Below are positions 8,430-15,995 of a stretch of DNA of 64,000 nt, in pieces (the stretch's first letter is position 1; every line of letters starts with the position of its first letter). Source of the stretch: Butyricimonas faecihominis (lineage in GTDB: Bacteria; Bacteroidota; Bacteroidia; Bacteroidales; Marinifilaceae); NCBI RefSeq assembly GCF_033096445.1, contig NZ_AP028155.1, positions 497,880 to 561,879 on the forward strand, written 5' to 3'. Below the pieces are notes generated by a model that searched no databases, was not told the DNA's origin, and saw only the letters and a program-made list of their open reading frames with translations. The position numbers and the translations under genes were made by a program.

Positions 8430-9245
8430 TTAATACATGAATTCCATATAAACAAAAATAGCGGGAATTGTGAATATGATTGCATCGAATCTGTCCAAGA
8501 TGCCCCCGTGGCCCGGTAGTATGTTGCCGGAATCCTTGATCTCGATGCTACGTTTAAACAGGGATTCCAGTAAATCCCCGTATATCCCGAAAACAGCCAC
8601 GATACACGAAATAATGGCCGTGTCCCGGATCGTGTACCCCTCGATATAGGGCGACACGCACAAACCGACGATAATGGTCATTAGTCCCCCGCCAATGGCT
8701 CCTTCCCATGATTTCTTGGGCGATATTCTGGGGAAAAGTTTATGTTTCCCGAATAATGAGCCGGAGAGGTAAGCGAAGGTATCGTTAACCCACACGAGCA
8801 AGAACGGGAAAAAGATGATTTCCGGCATCCATTTCCCCGAGGTCATGTAGGGTAGGTATATTAGCAACGTGAAAGGTAAACTGATGTATAACAAGGCGTA
8901 GTAGGAGAAGGCTATGTTCTGGAACCCGTTTCCCTTTTTCCGATAGAGTTCACAGATAGACATGATGAAGGTCAACAGGAAAAAATAGAGATAGCCATCC
9001 TTGTAATTGATGTAATTATGCAAAAATCCAACGGTGAAAAGAATGCTACCGCAAAGGATGCAGAAGAACAGGTTCACGTGGATGTTCATGTGTTTCGCCA
9101 TCCGGCTGAATTCCATCAGGCCAAGAATGTTGATGATAAAGAACAGGATATAAAAACAAATGGGGTGTATGAAAATACACCCTGTTAGTACTATGACAAA
9201 CAGCAAGCCGCTGATTGCTCGTTTTAAAAAATTACTCACGATCAT
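8430..9245 (-). CDS. cdsA: phosphatidate cytidylyltransferase (CDP-diacylglycerol synthase)
   Basis: CdsA makes CDP-diacylglycerol from phosphatidic acid and CTP in the inner membrane. The protein is strongly hydrophobic with about seven or eight membrane segments. Near the C-terminus it carries the CDS signature SLFKRSIEIKDSG followed by PGHGGILDRFD. I start it at ATG 9245 (MIVSNFLKR), giving 271 residues; this overlaps the end of the DUF2007 gene by 14 bp, a typical coupled start. An ATG at 9284 would add 13 basic residues and deepen the overlap. It belongs to the rsfS-ftsH-DUF2007-cdsA-psd order common in Bacteroidales. Confidence 0.95.
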   Translation of the reverse strand: MIVSNFLKRAISGLLFVIVLTGCIFIHPICFYILFFIINILGLMEFSRMAKHMNIHVNLFFCILCGSILFTVGFLHNYINYKDGYLYFFLLTFIMSICELYRKKGNGFQNIAFSYYALLYISLPFTLLIYLPYMTSGKWMPEIIFFPFLLVWVNDTFAYLSGSLFGKHKLFPRISPKKSWEGAIGGGLMTIIVGLCVSPYIEGYTIRDTAIISCIVAVFGIYGDLLESLFKRSIEIKDSGNILPGHGGILDRFDAIIFTIPAIFVYMEFMY

Positions 9246-9441
9246 AATAGTCTTTAATAACTTTCTTGGCTTCTTCTTGGTCATCCCGGCTGACCATCAC
9301 GCTGATGTCACCAAAGGTTTGGTAAGAAGAATCTTTTTGATTCAAAATCACGGCTGGGATTCCCGCCTCGTCCAGTAGATCTTTCACGATCCCTGCTTCG
9401 AGTTCGCTCGTTGTTGTGAAAACAGATACCCAATTTTCCAT
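9232..9441 (-). CDS. DUF2007 domain protein (putative signal-transducing protein)
   Basis: A 69-residue cytoplasmic protein starting MENWVSVFTTTSELEAGIV. It matches the DUF2007 pattern: a short alpha/beta fold with KDLLDEAGIPAVILNQKDS and a final IKDYYD. The family name 'putative signal transducing protein' is not backed by known biochemistry. I chose ATG 9441 because the family begins there; the same frame stays open upstream but overlaps ftsH and lacks family sequence. It lies between ftsH and cdsA, overlaps the cdsA start, and is surely co-transcribed with them. A role in membrane or lipid homeostasis is only a guess from position. Confidence 0.85.
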   Translation of the reverse strand: MENWVSVFTTTSELEAGIVKDLLDEAGIPAVILNQKDSSYQTFGDISVMVSRDDQEEAKKVIKDYYDRE

Positions 9442-9499
9442 AGTCGTCGGTTTTAAGTTTATACTGTTTTTTCCTGTCGGGAATCCTTCCGCCTTGCCG

Positions 9500-11479
9500 T
9501 TACAATTCTTCCGGCTGTTGTGTCTCCTCTTCTTCTGTCCACGGACGTTTCCCGAGAATATTTTCCAAGTCATCACTAAAGATAACTTCACGTTCGATCA
9601 GCAATTCCGCCACCTGACGGTGTTGTTCCCTGTGATCGCTCAATAACTGTTTGGCTCGCTCGTAAGCGGCTGAAACCATATCTTTTACCTCGGCATCAAT
9701 CAATTCTGCAGTCTTCTCGGAATAGGGCTTGGTAAAGCTGAAATCGCTCTGGCCCGTGGAGTCATAATAACTCAACATTCCCACCTTGTCACTCATTCCG
9801 TAGATGGATACCATGGCGTAAGCCTGTTTCGTGGCACGTTCGAGGTCATTTTGCGCACCCGTGGATATTTCCCCGAACACGATTTCTTCGGCGGCCCGTC
9901 CACCCAGCACGGAACACATCTGATCCAGTAATTGGTCTTTCGTGGTAATCTGGCGTTCCTGCGGCAAGTACCAAGCGGCACCCAAGGCTTTTCCTCGCGG
10001 CACGATGGTCACTTTTAAAAGTGGGTGTGCGTGTTGCAATAACCACGACACGGTGGCATGTCCGGCTTCGTGATAAGCAATCGCTTTCTTTTCGCTCGGT
10101 TTGATGACTTTACTACGGTTTTCAAGTCCGCCCACGATACGATCGATTGAATCCAAGAAATCCTGTTTTTCCACGGCCGATTTATTTTTCCGGGCAGCGA
10201 TCAGCGCGGCCTCGTTTGCCACGTTGGCGATGTCCGCACCGGAGAATCCCGGGGTTTGTTTTGCCAAAAAGGCATAGTCAATATCTTCGGCGAGTTTCAA
10301 CGGTTTCAAGTGAACTTTGAAAATCTCTTCCCGGTCTTTTAATTCCGGAAGGTCCACGTATATCTGGCGGTCGAAACGTCCGGCACGCAACAAAGCGCTA
10401 TCCAAGATGTCTGCCCGGTTCGTGGCTGCCAGTATGATCACACCCGAATTGGTTTCGAAACCGTCCATTTCGGTCAATAACTGGTTCAGCGTGTTTTCGC
10501 GTTCATCATTGGCTCCCATGTTCGGGTTTTTCCCTCTGGCCCGACCGATAGCGTCGATCTCGTCAATAAAGATGATACAGGGGGCTTTTTCTTTGGCCTG
10601 TTTGAACAAGTCGCGTACGCGGGAAGCTCCCACACCGACGAACATCTCCACGAAGTCCGATCCCGACATGGAGAAGAACGGTACGTTTGCCTCTCCTGCC
10701 ATGGCTTTTGCCATCAAAGTTTTACCGGTTCCCGGAGGGCCAACCAGCAAGGCTCCCTTCGGAATTTTACCTCCCAGCTTGGTGTATTTATCCGGGGATT
10801 TGAGGAAAGACACAATCTCTTCCACCTCTTGTTTGGCCTCGGCTAACCCGGCAACATCTTTGAAGGTAATTTTTATGTTGGATTCTTTGTCAAACAATTT
10901 CGCTTTGGATTTCCCGACATTGAAAATGCCGCCACCGCCACCACCTCCGCCGGCTCCCTTGCTCATGCGGCGCATGAAGAATATCCAGATTCCCACGAAT
11001 ATGGCGATGGGCAGGAATAGTGTAATGACTTCTCCCCACCAGTTGAAATCGTCTTTATAGTCAATGAACACGTCGGATGCCTCTTCCGGGTACTCCTTCT
11101 GTGCATCCTGTAAATTCTTTTCAAATTGCTCCAGAGTTCCGAAAGGTACGTAGTATTGCGGACCTATACTTTTCTGGTTAAATCCTTTTGCTACAAGGTC
11201 GCTGTGGGTTTCCACTTTCTCCGGTTTCAGAGTGATTTCGGCTTTACCGCCATTTCTGACGATGTAAATATCCTTTACCTCACCTTTCGCTAAAAGGTCT
11301 GTTTTAAACTTCTGCCACGAGATCCGTTCAGGATTCGAAGGCATGCTGAAAAATTGAATCCCGATAATGAAAGCGGCAATGATGATAAACGACCAGTAGC
11401 CACCGAATTTCGGGCCTTTATTGTTTTTCCCACCGACAGGGGGGAAGTTGAAACTATCCTTTTTGTTATTTTCTGCCAT
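9500..11479 (-). CDS. ftsH: ATP-dependent zinc metalloprotease FtsH
   Basis: FtsH is the membrane-anchored AAA+ protease that degrades misfolded membrane proteins and short-lived regulators. The 659-residue protein has two membrane segments (about residues 27-45 and 150-168) around a periplasmic domain. A glycine-rich linker follows, then Walker A GPPGTGKT (247-254), Walker B CIIFIDEIDA, the second region of homology with AGRFDRQI, and the zinc motif HEAGH (470-474). The C-terminal tail is acidic and Gln/Glu-rich. It is slightly longer than E. coli FtsH (644). It lies 8 bp after rsfS and leads the membrane-biogenesis cluster. Confidence 0.98.
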   Translation of the reverse strand: MAENNKKDSFNFPPVGGKNNKGPKFGGYWSFIIIAAFIIGIQFFSMPSNPERISWQKFKTDLLAKGEVKDIYIVRNGGKAEITLKPEKVETHSDLVAKGFNQKSIGPQYYVPFGTLEQFEKNLQDAQKEYPEEASDVFIDYKDDFNWWGEVITLFLPIAIFVGIWIFFMRRMSKGAGGGGGGGGIFNVGKSKAKLFDKESNIKITFKDVAGLAEAKQEVEEIVSFLKSPDKYTKLGGKIPKGALLVGPPGTGKTLMAKAMAGEANVPFFSMSGSDFVEMFVGVGASRVRDLFKQAKEKAPCIIFIDEIDAIGRARGKNPNMGANDERENTLNQLLTEMDGFETNSGVIILAATNRADILDSALLRAGRFDRQIYVDLPELKDREEIFKVHLKPLKLAEDIDYAFLAKQTPGFSGADIANVANEAALIAARKNKSAVEKQDFLDSIDRIVGGLENRSKVIKPSEKKAIAYHEAGHATVSWLLQHAHPLLKVTIVPRGKALGAAWYLPQERQITTKDQLLDQMCSVLGGRAAEEIVFGEISTGAQNDLERATKQAYAMVSIYGMSDKVGMLSYYDSTGQSDFSFTKPYSEKTAELIDAEVKDMVSAAYERAKQLLSDHREQHRQVAELLIEREVIFSDDLENILGKRPWTEEEETQQPEEL

Positions 11480-11487
11480 ATTTAATT

Positions 11488-11844
11488 TTAATTTTCTTCT
11501 ACATTCGTTATTTCCGCGTCAGCCCAAAAATCTTCAAGTTGATAATAATCTCGTTGTTCTTTTTGAAATATATGTACAACCACATTTCCGTAATCCAACA
11601 CCACCCACTGGGCTTGTTGTTCTCCTTCCACGTGCAATGGTTTTTCTCCCAATTTCTCGTTGACTTCGTCGTAGACAAAGTCTGTAAGACTGGCCACGTG
11701 CGTGTTGGAAGTTCCATGACATATTACGAAAAAACTACAGAAACAGTTCTCAATTCTTCTCAAATCAATTTTTACAATATCAACAGCTTTATTTTCGTTC
11801 AGCGTTTTAATAATTTGTTCCACTAATTTTTCTGCTCCACTCAT
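11488..11844 (-). CDS. rsfS: ribosome silencing factor RsfS
   Basis: RsfS (DUF143/Iojap family) binds ribosomal protein L14 and blocks subunit joining when nutrients are scarce. The 118-residue length and sequence fit: CSFFVICHGTSNTHVASLTD, then GEQQAQWVVLDYGNVVVHIF, then a tail containing YYQLEDFWADAE. It is the first gene of the minus-strand cluster and lies directly upstream of ftsH, the usual arrangement in this phylum. A Bacteroidota -7 box lies about 30 bp upstream of its start (11874-11881). Confidence 0.96.
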   Translation of the reverse strand: MSGAEKLVEQIIKTLNENKAVDIVKIDLRRIENCFCSFFVICHGTSNTHVASLTDFVYDEVNEKLGEKPLHVEGEQQAQWVVLDYGNVVVHIFQKEQRDYYQLEDFWADAEITNVEEN

Positions 11845-11873
11845 TCTTTAAAAACTAATTTCTAATTAAGGTA

Positions 11874-11881
11874 CAAATATA
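11874..11881 (-). promoter_or_regulatory. -7 box of probable rsfS-ftsH promoter
   Basis: On the minus strand this reads TATATTTG, an exact match to the Bacteroidota -7 consensus TAnnTTTG, about 30 bp before the rsfS start. A TTTG at 11899-11902 could be the -33 box, but its 17-bp spacing is shorter than the usual 19-21. Confidence 0.55.
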
Positions 11882-12073
11882 CATTTTAATATTTAATCCA
11901 AACGTGTTTTACGGGTACACTTCACTGTTTTTTATACAAAAAACGTACCTGTAATTTGTGTTTCCAGTTATTATGACGAATTGGCATAAAATAAGTTCGG
12001 TTTTTGTCCCGTTTTTTATGGCAAAGGATGAACTCCCGGGTGGTTTATTTTTCTTAATTAGTTTGTATTGTAA

Positions 12074-12652
12074 TTATTTCAGGGTTTTGAGGGCGATTTT
12101 TCGACAATGCCGGAAATCTTTTTCCTGCAAGGGGGATTTTTTCGTACCGCCTCTCTCGACGGTGGCGATGATCTTGAATCCGCTCCATTTGAGAATTTCC
12201 TTTAGTGCTTTGACGGTTCCTCTCGTTTGGTTGAAAAGTATATTGAACGGGTAAGGAGTCGTGCAGGTACTCACGATGATGGCTTTTTTCCCCTTGTGTA
12301 GCGGTTGGGGAATCCCTTTCGGGCTTTCGCCCATCATCCCGTAAACGATGCGGTCGAACAGGATTTTTAATTCTCCCGGCAAGTTTCCCCAGTAACACGG
12401 GGCGCCGATAACCAGCACGTCGCACGAGTTTATTAACCGGAGCGTGCTTTGAGCCCCGTCTTCCGGGAGAACACAAGCTAAGTTTTTCCTGCAACTCATG
12501 CACCCGTTGCATGGTCTTACCTGTAAATCGTGAACATGTACGGCTGAAACGTTCGCTCCCTGTTTTTCAGTTTCTTCTTTTATGGCCTCCAACATTTTCG
12601 AGATGTTCCCGTTTTTCCGGGGGCTTCCGTTTATAATCAGTATTTTCTGCAT
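12074..12652 (-). CDS. NADPH-dependent FMN reductase / iron-sulfur flavoprotein
   Basis: A 192-residue flavodoxin-fold protein. The FMN phosphate loop is visible at the N-terminus (INGSPRKNGN). A compact cysteine motif follows the second strand, CNGCMSCRKNLAC, with spacing C-x2-C-x2-C-x5-C as in iron-sulfur flavoproteins that hold a 4Fe-4S cluster. It probably passes electrons from NAD(P)H or ferredoxin to quinones or other acceptors. I start at ATG 12652 (MQKILIINGSP); an upstream ATG at 12685 adds 11 residues outside the fold. It is transcribed alone. The cluster assignment rests on the cysteine spacing only. Confidence 0.88.
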   Translation of the reverse strand: MQKILIINGSPRKNGNISKMLEAIKEETEKQGANVSAVHVHDLQVRPCNGCMSCRKNLACVLPEDGAQSTLRLINSCDVLVIGAPCYWGNLPGELKILFDRIVYGMMGESPKGIPQPLHKGKKAIIVSTCTTPYPFNILFNQTRGTVKALKEILKWSGFKIIATVERGGTKKSPLQEKDFRHCRKIALKTLK

Positions 12653-12827
12653 GAGATCGTTAATGGTGAATTTGTGATCATCCAAAATTAGCTATTTATT
12701 TTTACTAGGAAAGATATTGATTGTGTAAAAAATGAATATCCTTTTTTAAAGGTAATAATATACCATTGTACGGGATAGGTCTGGGGGGTAGGTACGGGGT
12801 GATCTATTATTAATTGTGTGTTGCATG

Positions 12828-12859
12828 TTGAAGTAGGAATAGGGTGTATGTTATCTTTG
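12828..12859 (+). promoter_or_regulatory. Bacteroidota promoter, plus strand
   Basis: TTG at 12828-12830 and TATCTTTG at 12852-12859, 21 bp apart, match the -33/-7 consensus. Transcription would start near 12866 and give a leader of about 340 nt before the aminotransferase gene. A second -7-like box TATATTTG lies at 13042-13049 without a good -33 partner. The rest of the gap 12653-13207 holds the tandem repeat at 12878-12921 and no gene. Confidence 0.55.
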
Positions 12860-12877
12860 TATAAATCCTGTTAAAAT

Positions 12878-12921
12878 GGCGGCTATAATCGGGCGATAAG
12901 GCGGCGATGATCGGGCGAAGG
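12878..12921 (+). repeat. two 22-bp GC-rich tandem repeats in a leader region
   Basis: Two adjacent 22-bp units share GGCGGC, then AT, then ATCGGGCGA. They are followed by looser repeats of GGCAACAGT and GTAACAGTGAG up to about 12962. The block is clearly more GC-rich than the surrounding AT-rich gap and contains no long reading frame. It would lie in the 5' leader of the aminotransferase transcript if the 12828-12859 promoter is used. Confidence 0.6.
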
Positions 12922-13207
12922 CGCCTAACAGGCAGGCAACAGTCTGGTAACAGTGAGGCAATTCGGATAGGAACGGCAAGTAAAACGATTATTTTAGTGT
13001 AGGAAAAAAGTTGGAAACGTGATGGAATCTGAAATTATTACTATATTTGGAATGGCGGAAATAAATCCGGTACGTGAAGACATCGGGAGATGATTTTTGC
13101 CGCTAATGAATTGAATAATACTAGTTTATCTTCTTGTATAAGGAGATATGTCCGATAGAAAAAAGAATGATTAAGAGTTAAGAAAATTAAATATTAGTTC
13201 AAAAGAG

Positions 13208-14299
13208 ATGGAAAAATATCTGATACCGTTAGTGCCGGGACCTGTTGCTGTCCCTCAGGAGATTTTGAAAGTTGCTGCCACGAATTTCGGGTCTGCCGAT
13301 TTTGAGCCGGAGTATTTGGCTTTGTATAAAGATACGGAAAAATTGTTGCAGAAGATGATGGAAACCCGTAACCGGGTGGTGATTCAGACGGGAGAAGGTA
13401 TGTTGGTGTTGTGGACGGCTTTAAAAAGCACGTTGAAACCGGGAGATCGGGTGCTGGTGCTTTCTACCGGGTTGTTCGGCGAGGGATTCGGCGATATGGC
13501 CAAGGCGCTGGGATGCGAGATTCGGGTGCTGGATTTCGGTTATGATGAGACGATTCATGACTTTGATGCCGTGGAAAAAGCGATCGTGGAGTTCAAGCCG
13601 AAGATGATCACGATGGTGCAGAACGAAACACCTAGTGGAACGACGAACCCGGTCAAGGAAATCGGTGATTTGAAAGTGAAACACGGGGTACCGTTGCTTT
13701 GCGTGGACATCGTTTCCGGTCTGGGGGGAACCCCGATACACGTGGACGATTGGCATGTGGATTTCGCCTTGGGTGGTTCGCAAAAGTGTCTCTCGGCCCC
13801 GGCTAATATGTCATTCCTTTCCGTGAGTGAAGAGGCATGGAAGATCGTGGCGGAGGTGAATTACGCTGGATACGAGGCCTTGTTGCCTTTCCGGAATGTA
13901 ACCGAAACCGGGTATTTCCCGTACACGCCCTACTGGCAGGGAACAGCCCAGTTGCATAAGGCTTGCGAGTTGATTTTCGAGGAAGGGGTGGAGAGTTGCA
14001 TTGCCCGTCACGAGAAGGTGGCTGCTTACTGCCGTGAACGGATTAAAGAGATGGGATTGAAGATATACCCCGTGGAAGGAGCCGTGTGTTCCCCGACGGT
14101 GACTGCGGTTTACGTGCCGGAACACATGACTTGGGAACGTCTGGATTCGGAATTGAGAGTGCAGGGTATGGTCGTGGGAGGCAATTATGGTAAACTGGCC
14201 GGGAAAGTATTCCGGATCGGTCACATGGGTTCTCAAGCGAATATCAACCTGATCAAGGAGGCAATGGATATACTGGAAACAGTAGTTCATGATATTTAA
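13208..14299 (+). CDS. class V PLP-dependent aminotransferase (alanine-glyoxylate/serine-pyruvate type)
   Basis: A 363-residue fold-type I aminotransferase. The N-terminal LVPGPVAVP matches the alanine-glyoxylate aminotransferase group. The PLP lysine is expected at Lys193 in GGSQKCLSAP, and Asp167 in LCVDIVSGLGG should contact the cofactor. The QNETPSGTTNPV segment also fits this group. Likely substrates are serine, alanine or aspartate with glyoxylate or pyruvate as acceptor; phosphonate-type members (2-aminoethylphosphonate transaminase) are a less likely alternative. The start is preceded by AAGAG. The CCC-motif membrane genes follow 17 bp later, perhaps on the same transcript. Confidence 0.92.
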   Translation: MEKYLIPLVPGPVAVPQEILKVAATNFGSADFEPEYLALYKDTEKLLQKMMETRNRVVIQTGEGMLVLWTALKSTLKPGDRVLVLSTGLFGEGFGDMAKALGCEIRVLDFGYDETIHDFDAVEKAIVEFKPKMITMVQNETPSGTTNPVKEIGDLKVKHGVPLLCVDIVSGLGGTPIHVDDWHVDFALGGSQKCLSAPANMSFLSVSEEAWKIVAEVNYAGYEALLPFRNVTETGYFPYTPYWQGTAQLHKACELIFEEGVESCIARHEKVAAYCRERIKEMGLKIYPVEGAVCSPTVTAVYVPEHMTWERLDSELRVQGMVVGGNYGKLAGKVFRIGHMGSQANINLIKEAMDILETVVHDI

Positions 14300-14316
14300 A
14301 ATTTAAGGTATAAATT

Positions 14317-14652
14317 ATGGGAGATTTTGACGGAGAAAGGAAAGATTTACCGAATGCCACGGCAGCGCTTGTTTTAGGAGCGCTGTCGTTGGTGTTTTGC
14401 TGGTGCTACGGGATCATCGGGTTGGTACTCGGTATTCTGGCGGTGGTACTGGCCTCGGCGCCCCGCAAGGCTTATCTGGAAAACCCGGAGCGATTCACGG
14501 AAGTATCCTATAAGAACTTGAACGCCGGGAGAATATGTGGCATCATCGGGATTTGTATCGGTGCGATCATCCTGTTGGCCGTTATCCTTGTGGTTGTTTT
14601 TGCTGTATATACTTCGGTAAAACCTCATTTGCTCAACACGATAAATGTATGA
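14317..14652 (+). CDS. CCC-motif membrane protein (DUF4190-like), copy 1
   Basis: A 111-residue membrane protein with two hydrophobic segments (about 12-40 and 70-100). The N-terminus reads KDLPNATAALVLGALSLVFC and continues WCYG, a pattern known in Bacteroidota as the CCC-motif/DUF4190 family. A short cytoplasmic or periplasmic loop between the segments contains YLENPERFTEVSYKNLNAGR. Function is unknown. Its 3' end overlaps the DUF2752 gene by 8 bp, and a close paralogue follows that gene, so the three form a tight unit. Confidence 0.85.
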   Translation: MGDFDGERKDLPNATAALVLGALSLVFCWCYGIIGLVLGILAVVLASAPRKAYLENPERFTEVSYKNLNAGRICGIIGICIGAIILLAVILVVVFAVYTSVKPHLLNTINV

Positions 14653-14950
14653 ATTGAGCATCTGGACGTGGCTGGAGAGGCATCAACTGCCTTGCTTGGT
14701 TAAAGACACCTTCGGGATCGAGTGTCCCGGATGTGGATTCCAGACTGCGGTGTTATTGCTCTTGAAAGGAGAGTTGTGGGAGTCCGTGAAAATCTATCCG
14801 GGGTTGATCCCCTTGATCGTGTTTATCGGCCTTGCCATGGTGCATTTTGTGGGGGTGAAAAAAATTACTCCCGGGGGAATAAAATTTGCAGGTTTTGTTT
14901 GTTTGCTAATAATTTTAATTTCATATTTGCTTAAATTAATAATTCATTAA
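14645..14950 (+). CDS. DUF2752 membrane protein
   Basis: A 101-residue protein with the DUF2752 hallmark CPGCGFQTA (residues about 28-36) between an N-terminal helix and two C-terminal membrane segments. The Cys-Pro-x-Cys pair might bind metal or a redox partner, but the family has no known function. The ATG at 14645 overlaps the preceding gene's stop (14652), which suggests translational coupling. It lies exactly between the two CCC-motif genes. Confidence 0.85.
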   Translation: MYELSIWTWLERHQLPCLVKDTFGIECPGCGFQTAVLLLLKGELWESVKIYPGLIPLIVFIGLAMVHFVGVKKITPGGIKFAGFVCLLIILISYLLKLIIH

Positions 14951-14960
14951 AATTACGATC

Positions 14961-15287
14961 ATGGAGATAATGGAAATGAAGAAAAAGGATCTTCCTAACG
15001 CGACGGCGGTGTTGGTTTTAGGGATTTTGTCTCTGGTATTTTGCTGGTGTTACGGGTTCGTGGGATTAGTGCTGGGAATCTTGGCGGTAGCCATTGCTTC
15101 CGGGCCCCGGAGGGCTTATCTGGAACATCCGGAAGAGTACACGGAGGCTTCCTACAAGAATCTTAGTGCCGGACGGGTTTGTGGTATTGTTGGAATCTGC
15201 GTGGCGTTGGCTGTTGTCGCTTTCGTGATTTTAATGATATTAGGTGTAACGGCGCTGGGCGTCGGGTCAGCATTGATGCTAGGTTAA
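14961..15287 (+). CDS. CCC-motif membrane protein (DUF4190-like), copy 2
   Basis: A 108-residue paralogue of the protein at 14317-14652. The shared core includes KDLPNATAVLVLGILSLVF, then CWCYGFVGLVLGILAV and a YLEHPEEYTEASYKNLSAGR loop before the second membrane segment. The loop and first segment are nearly identical to copy 1, while the N-terminus (MEIMEMKK) and the second membrane segment differ, so this is a local duplication with divergence. It starts 10 bp after the DUF2752 stop. A start at ATG 14976 is also possible. Confidence 0.85.
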   Translation: MEIMEMKKKDLPNATAVLVLGILSLVFCWCYGFVGLVLGILAVAIASGPRRAYLEHPEEYTEASYKNLSAGRVCGIVGICVALAVVAFVILMILGVTALGVGSALMLG

Positions 15288-15300
15288 AATAAAATAACAT

Positions 15301-15906
15301 ATGGACTACAGATTTGAAATCAGTTTACCGACTAGTTCGGATTTTAGATGTGAGATTGCTGTTGGTGGAGAACAGACGTTTCAACAATTTCACGATAAAA
15401 TAGTTGAGACGTTGAATTATGACAGCTCTCAAATGGCATCTTTTTTCACGCTTGACCGGATGGGAAACCGGGTGAAAGAAATTGCATTGATGGATATGAC
15501 GACAGAGGACGAGGAAAATGAAACGCTCGTCATGGACAACACGAAAATCAGTGACATCATTAAACCGGGATGTCTTGAATTAGAGTACGTGTATGATTTC
15601 TTCTCTAACAAGTATTTTAAGGTAGAGTATGCCGGGGAGTACATTCGTGATTCGTCCGACGTGATGCCGGTGTGTGTGGCTTGCGAGGGTGATATTCCGG
15701 AACAGTTCTCTTACGAGGATGGGAACGCTGACTGGGAGTTTGACAAGCCGGAGGAAGAGTACGAGGGGGATTATGACGATAGTTTCATGGAAGAGTTCGG
15801 CAACGGGGATTATGATGACGAGGATCGCCAAGACCGAGGTGGTGATGACGAGTACTATCGTGACGAACGCTACGAGAGTTTGGATGATTATATAGATAGA
15901 CTTTGA
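15301..15906 (+). CDS. PRiA4b ORF-3-like protein with acidic C-terminal tail
   Basis: A 201-residue cytoplasmic protein. Residues 1-110 match the plasmid pRiA4b ORF-3 fold: YRFEISLP near the N-terminus, FQQFHDKIVETLNYDSSQMASFF, and LELEYVYDFFSNKY. The last 65 residues are extremely acidic and Tyr-rich (EEYEGDYDDSFMEEFG, DDEYYRDERYESLDDY). It lies 13 bp after the second CCC-motif gene and may be the last gene of that transcript. Some relatives are carried by transposons, but no mobile gene is present here. Function is unknown. Confidence 0.75.
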   Translation: MDYRFEISLPTSSDFRCEIAVGGEQTFQQFHDKIVETLNYDSSQMASFFTLDRMGNRVKEIALMDMTTEDEENETLVMDNTKISDIIKPGCLELEYVYDFFSNKYFKVEYAGEYIRDSSDVMPVCVACEGDIPEQFSYEDGNADWEFDKPEEEYEGDYDDSFMEEFGNGDYDDEDRQDRGGDDEYYRDERYESLDDYIDRL

Positions 15907-15995
15907 TAATTTTAGATTTTAGATTTTAAATTTTAGATTCTGGCCGCACAAGGTTCCTTTTTTTCAATTTAAAATCTAAAATCATTAAATCTAAA
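15907..15995. repeat. inverted AT-word repeat upstream of miaA with CCGCACAAGG core
   Basis: Left arm (about 15910-15939) is repeated TTTTAGATTTTAAA; the right arm (about 15966-15996) is its complement TTTAAAATCTAAAATC. The core holds CCGCACAAGG at 15944-15953. The same 10-mer occurs in the gap on the other side of miaA. The right arm runs up to the miaA start codon. Confidence 0.75.

Noticed and set aside
10317..11060. A 247-codon plus-strand open frame opposite ftsH
   Set aside because: It is the complement of a highly conserved gene with strong family motifs; its translation is Ser/Pro-rich with no domain.
12054..12512. An alternative 152-codon minus-strand frame in the flavoprotein region
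   Set aside because: It overlaps the flavoprotein frame, which has the FMN loop and cysteine motif; this one has a low-complexity basic sequence.
13811..14290. A long minus-strand frame opposite the class V aminotransferase
   Set aside because: No family features; the plus-strand frame has the complete aminotransferase with its PLP lysine.
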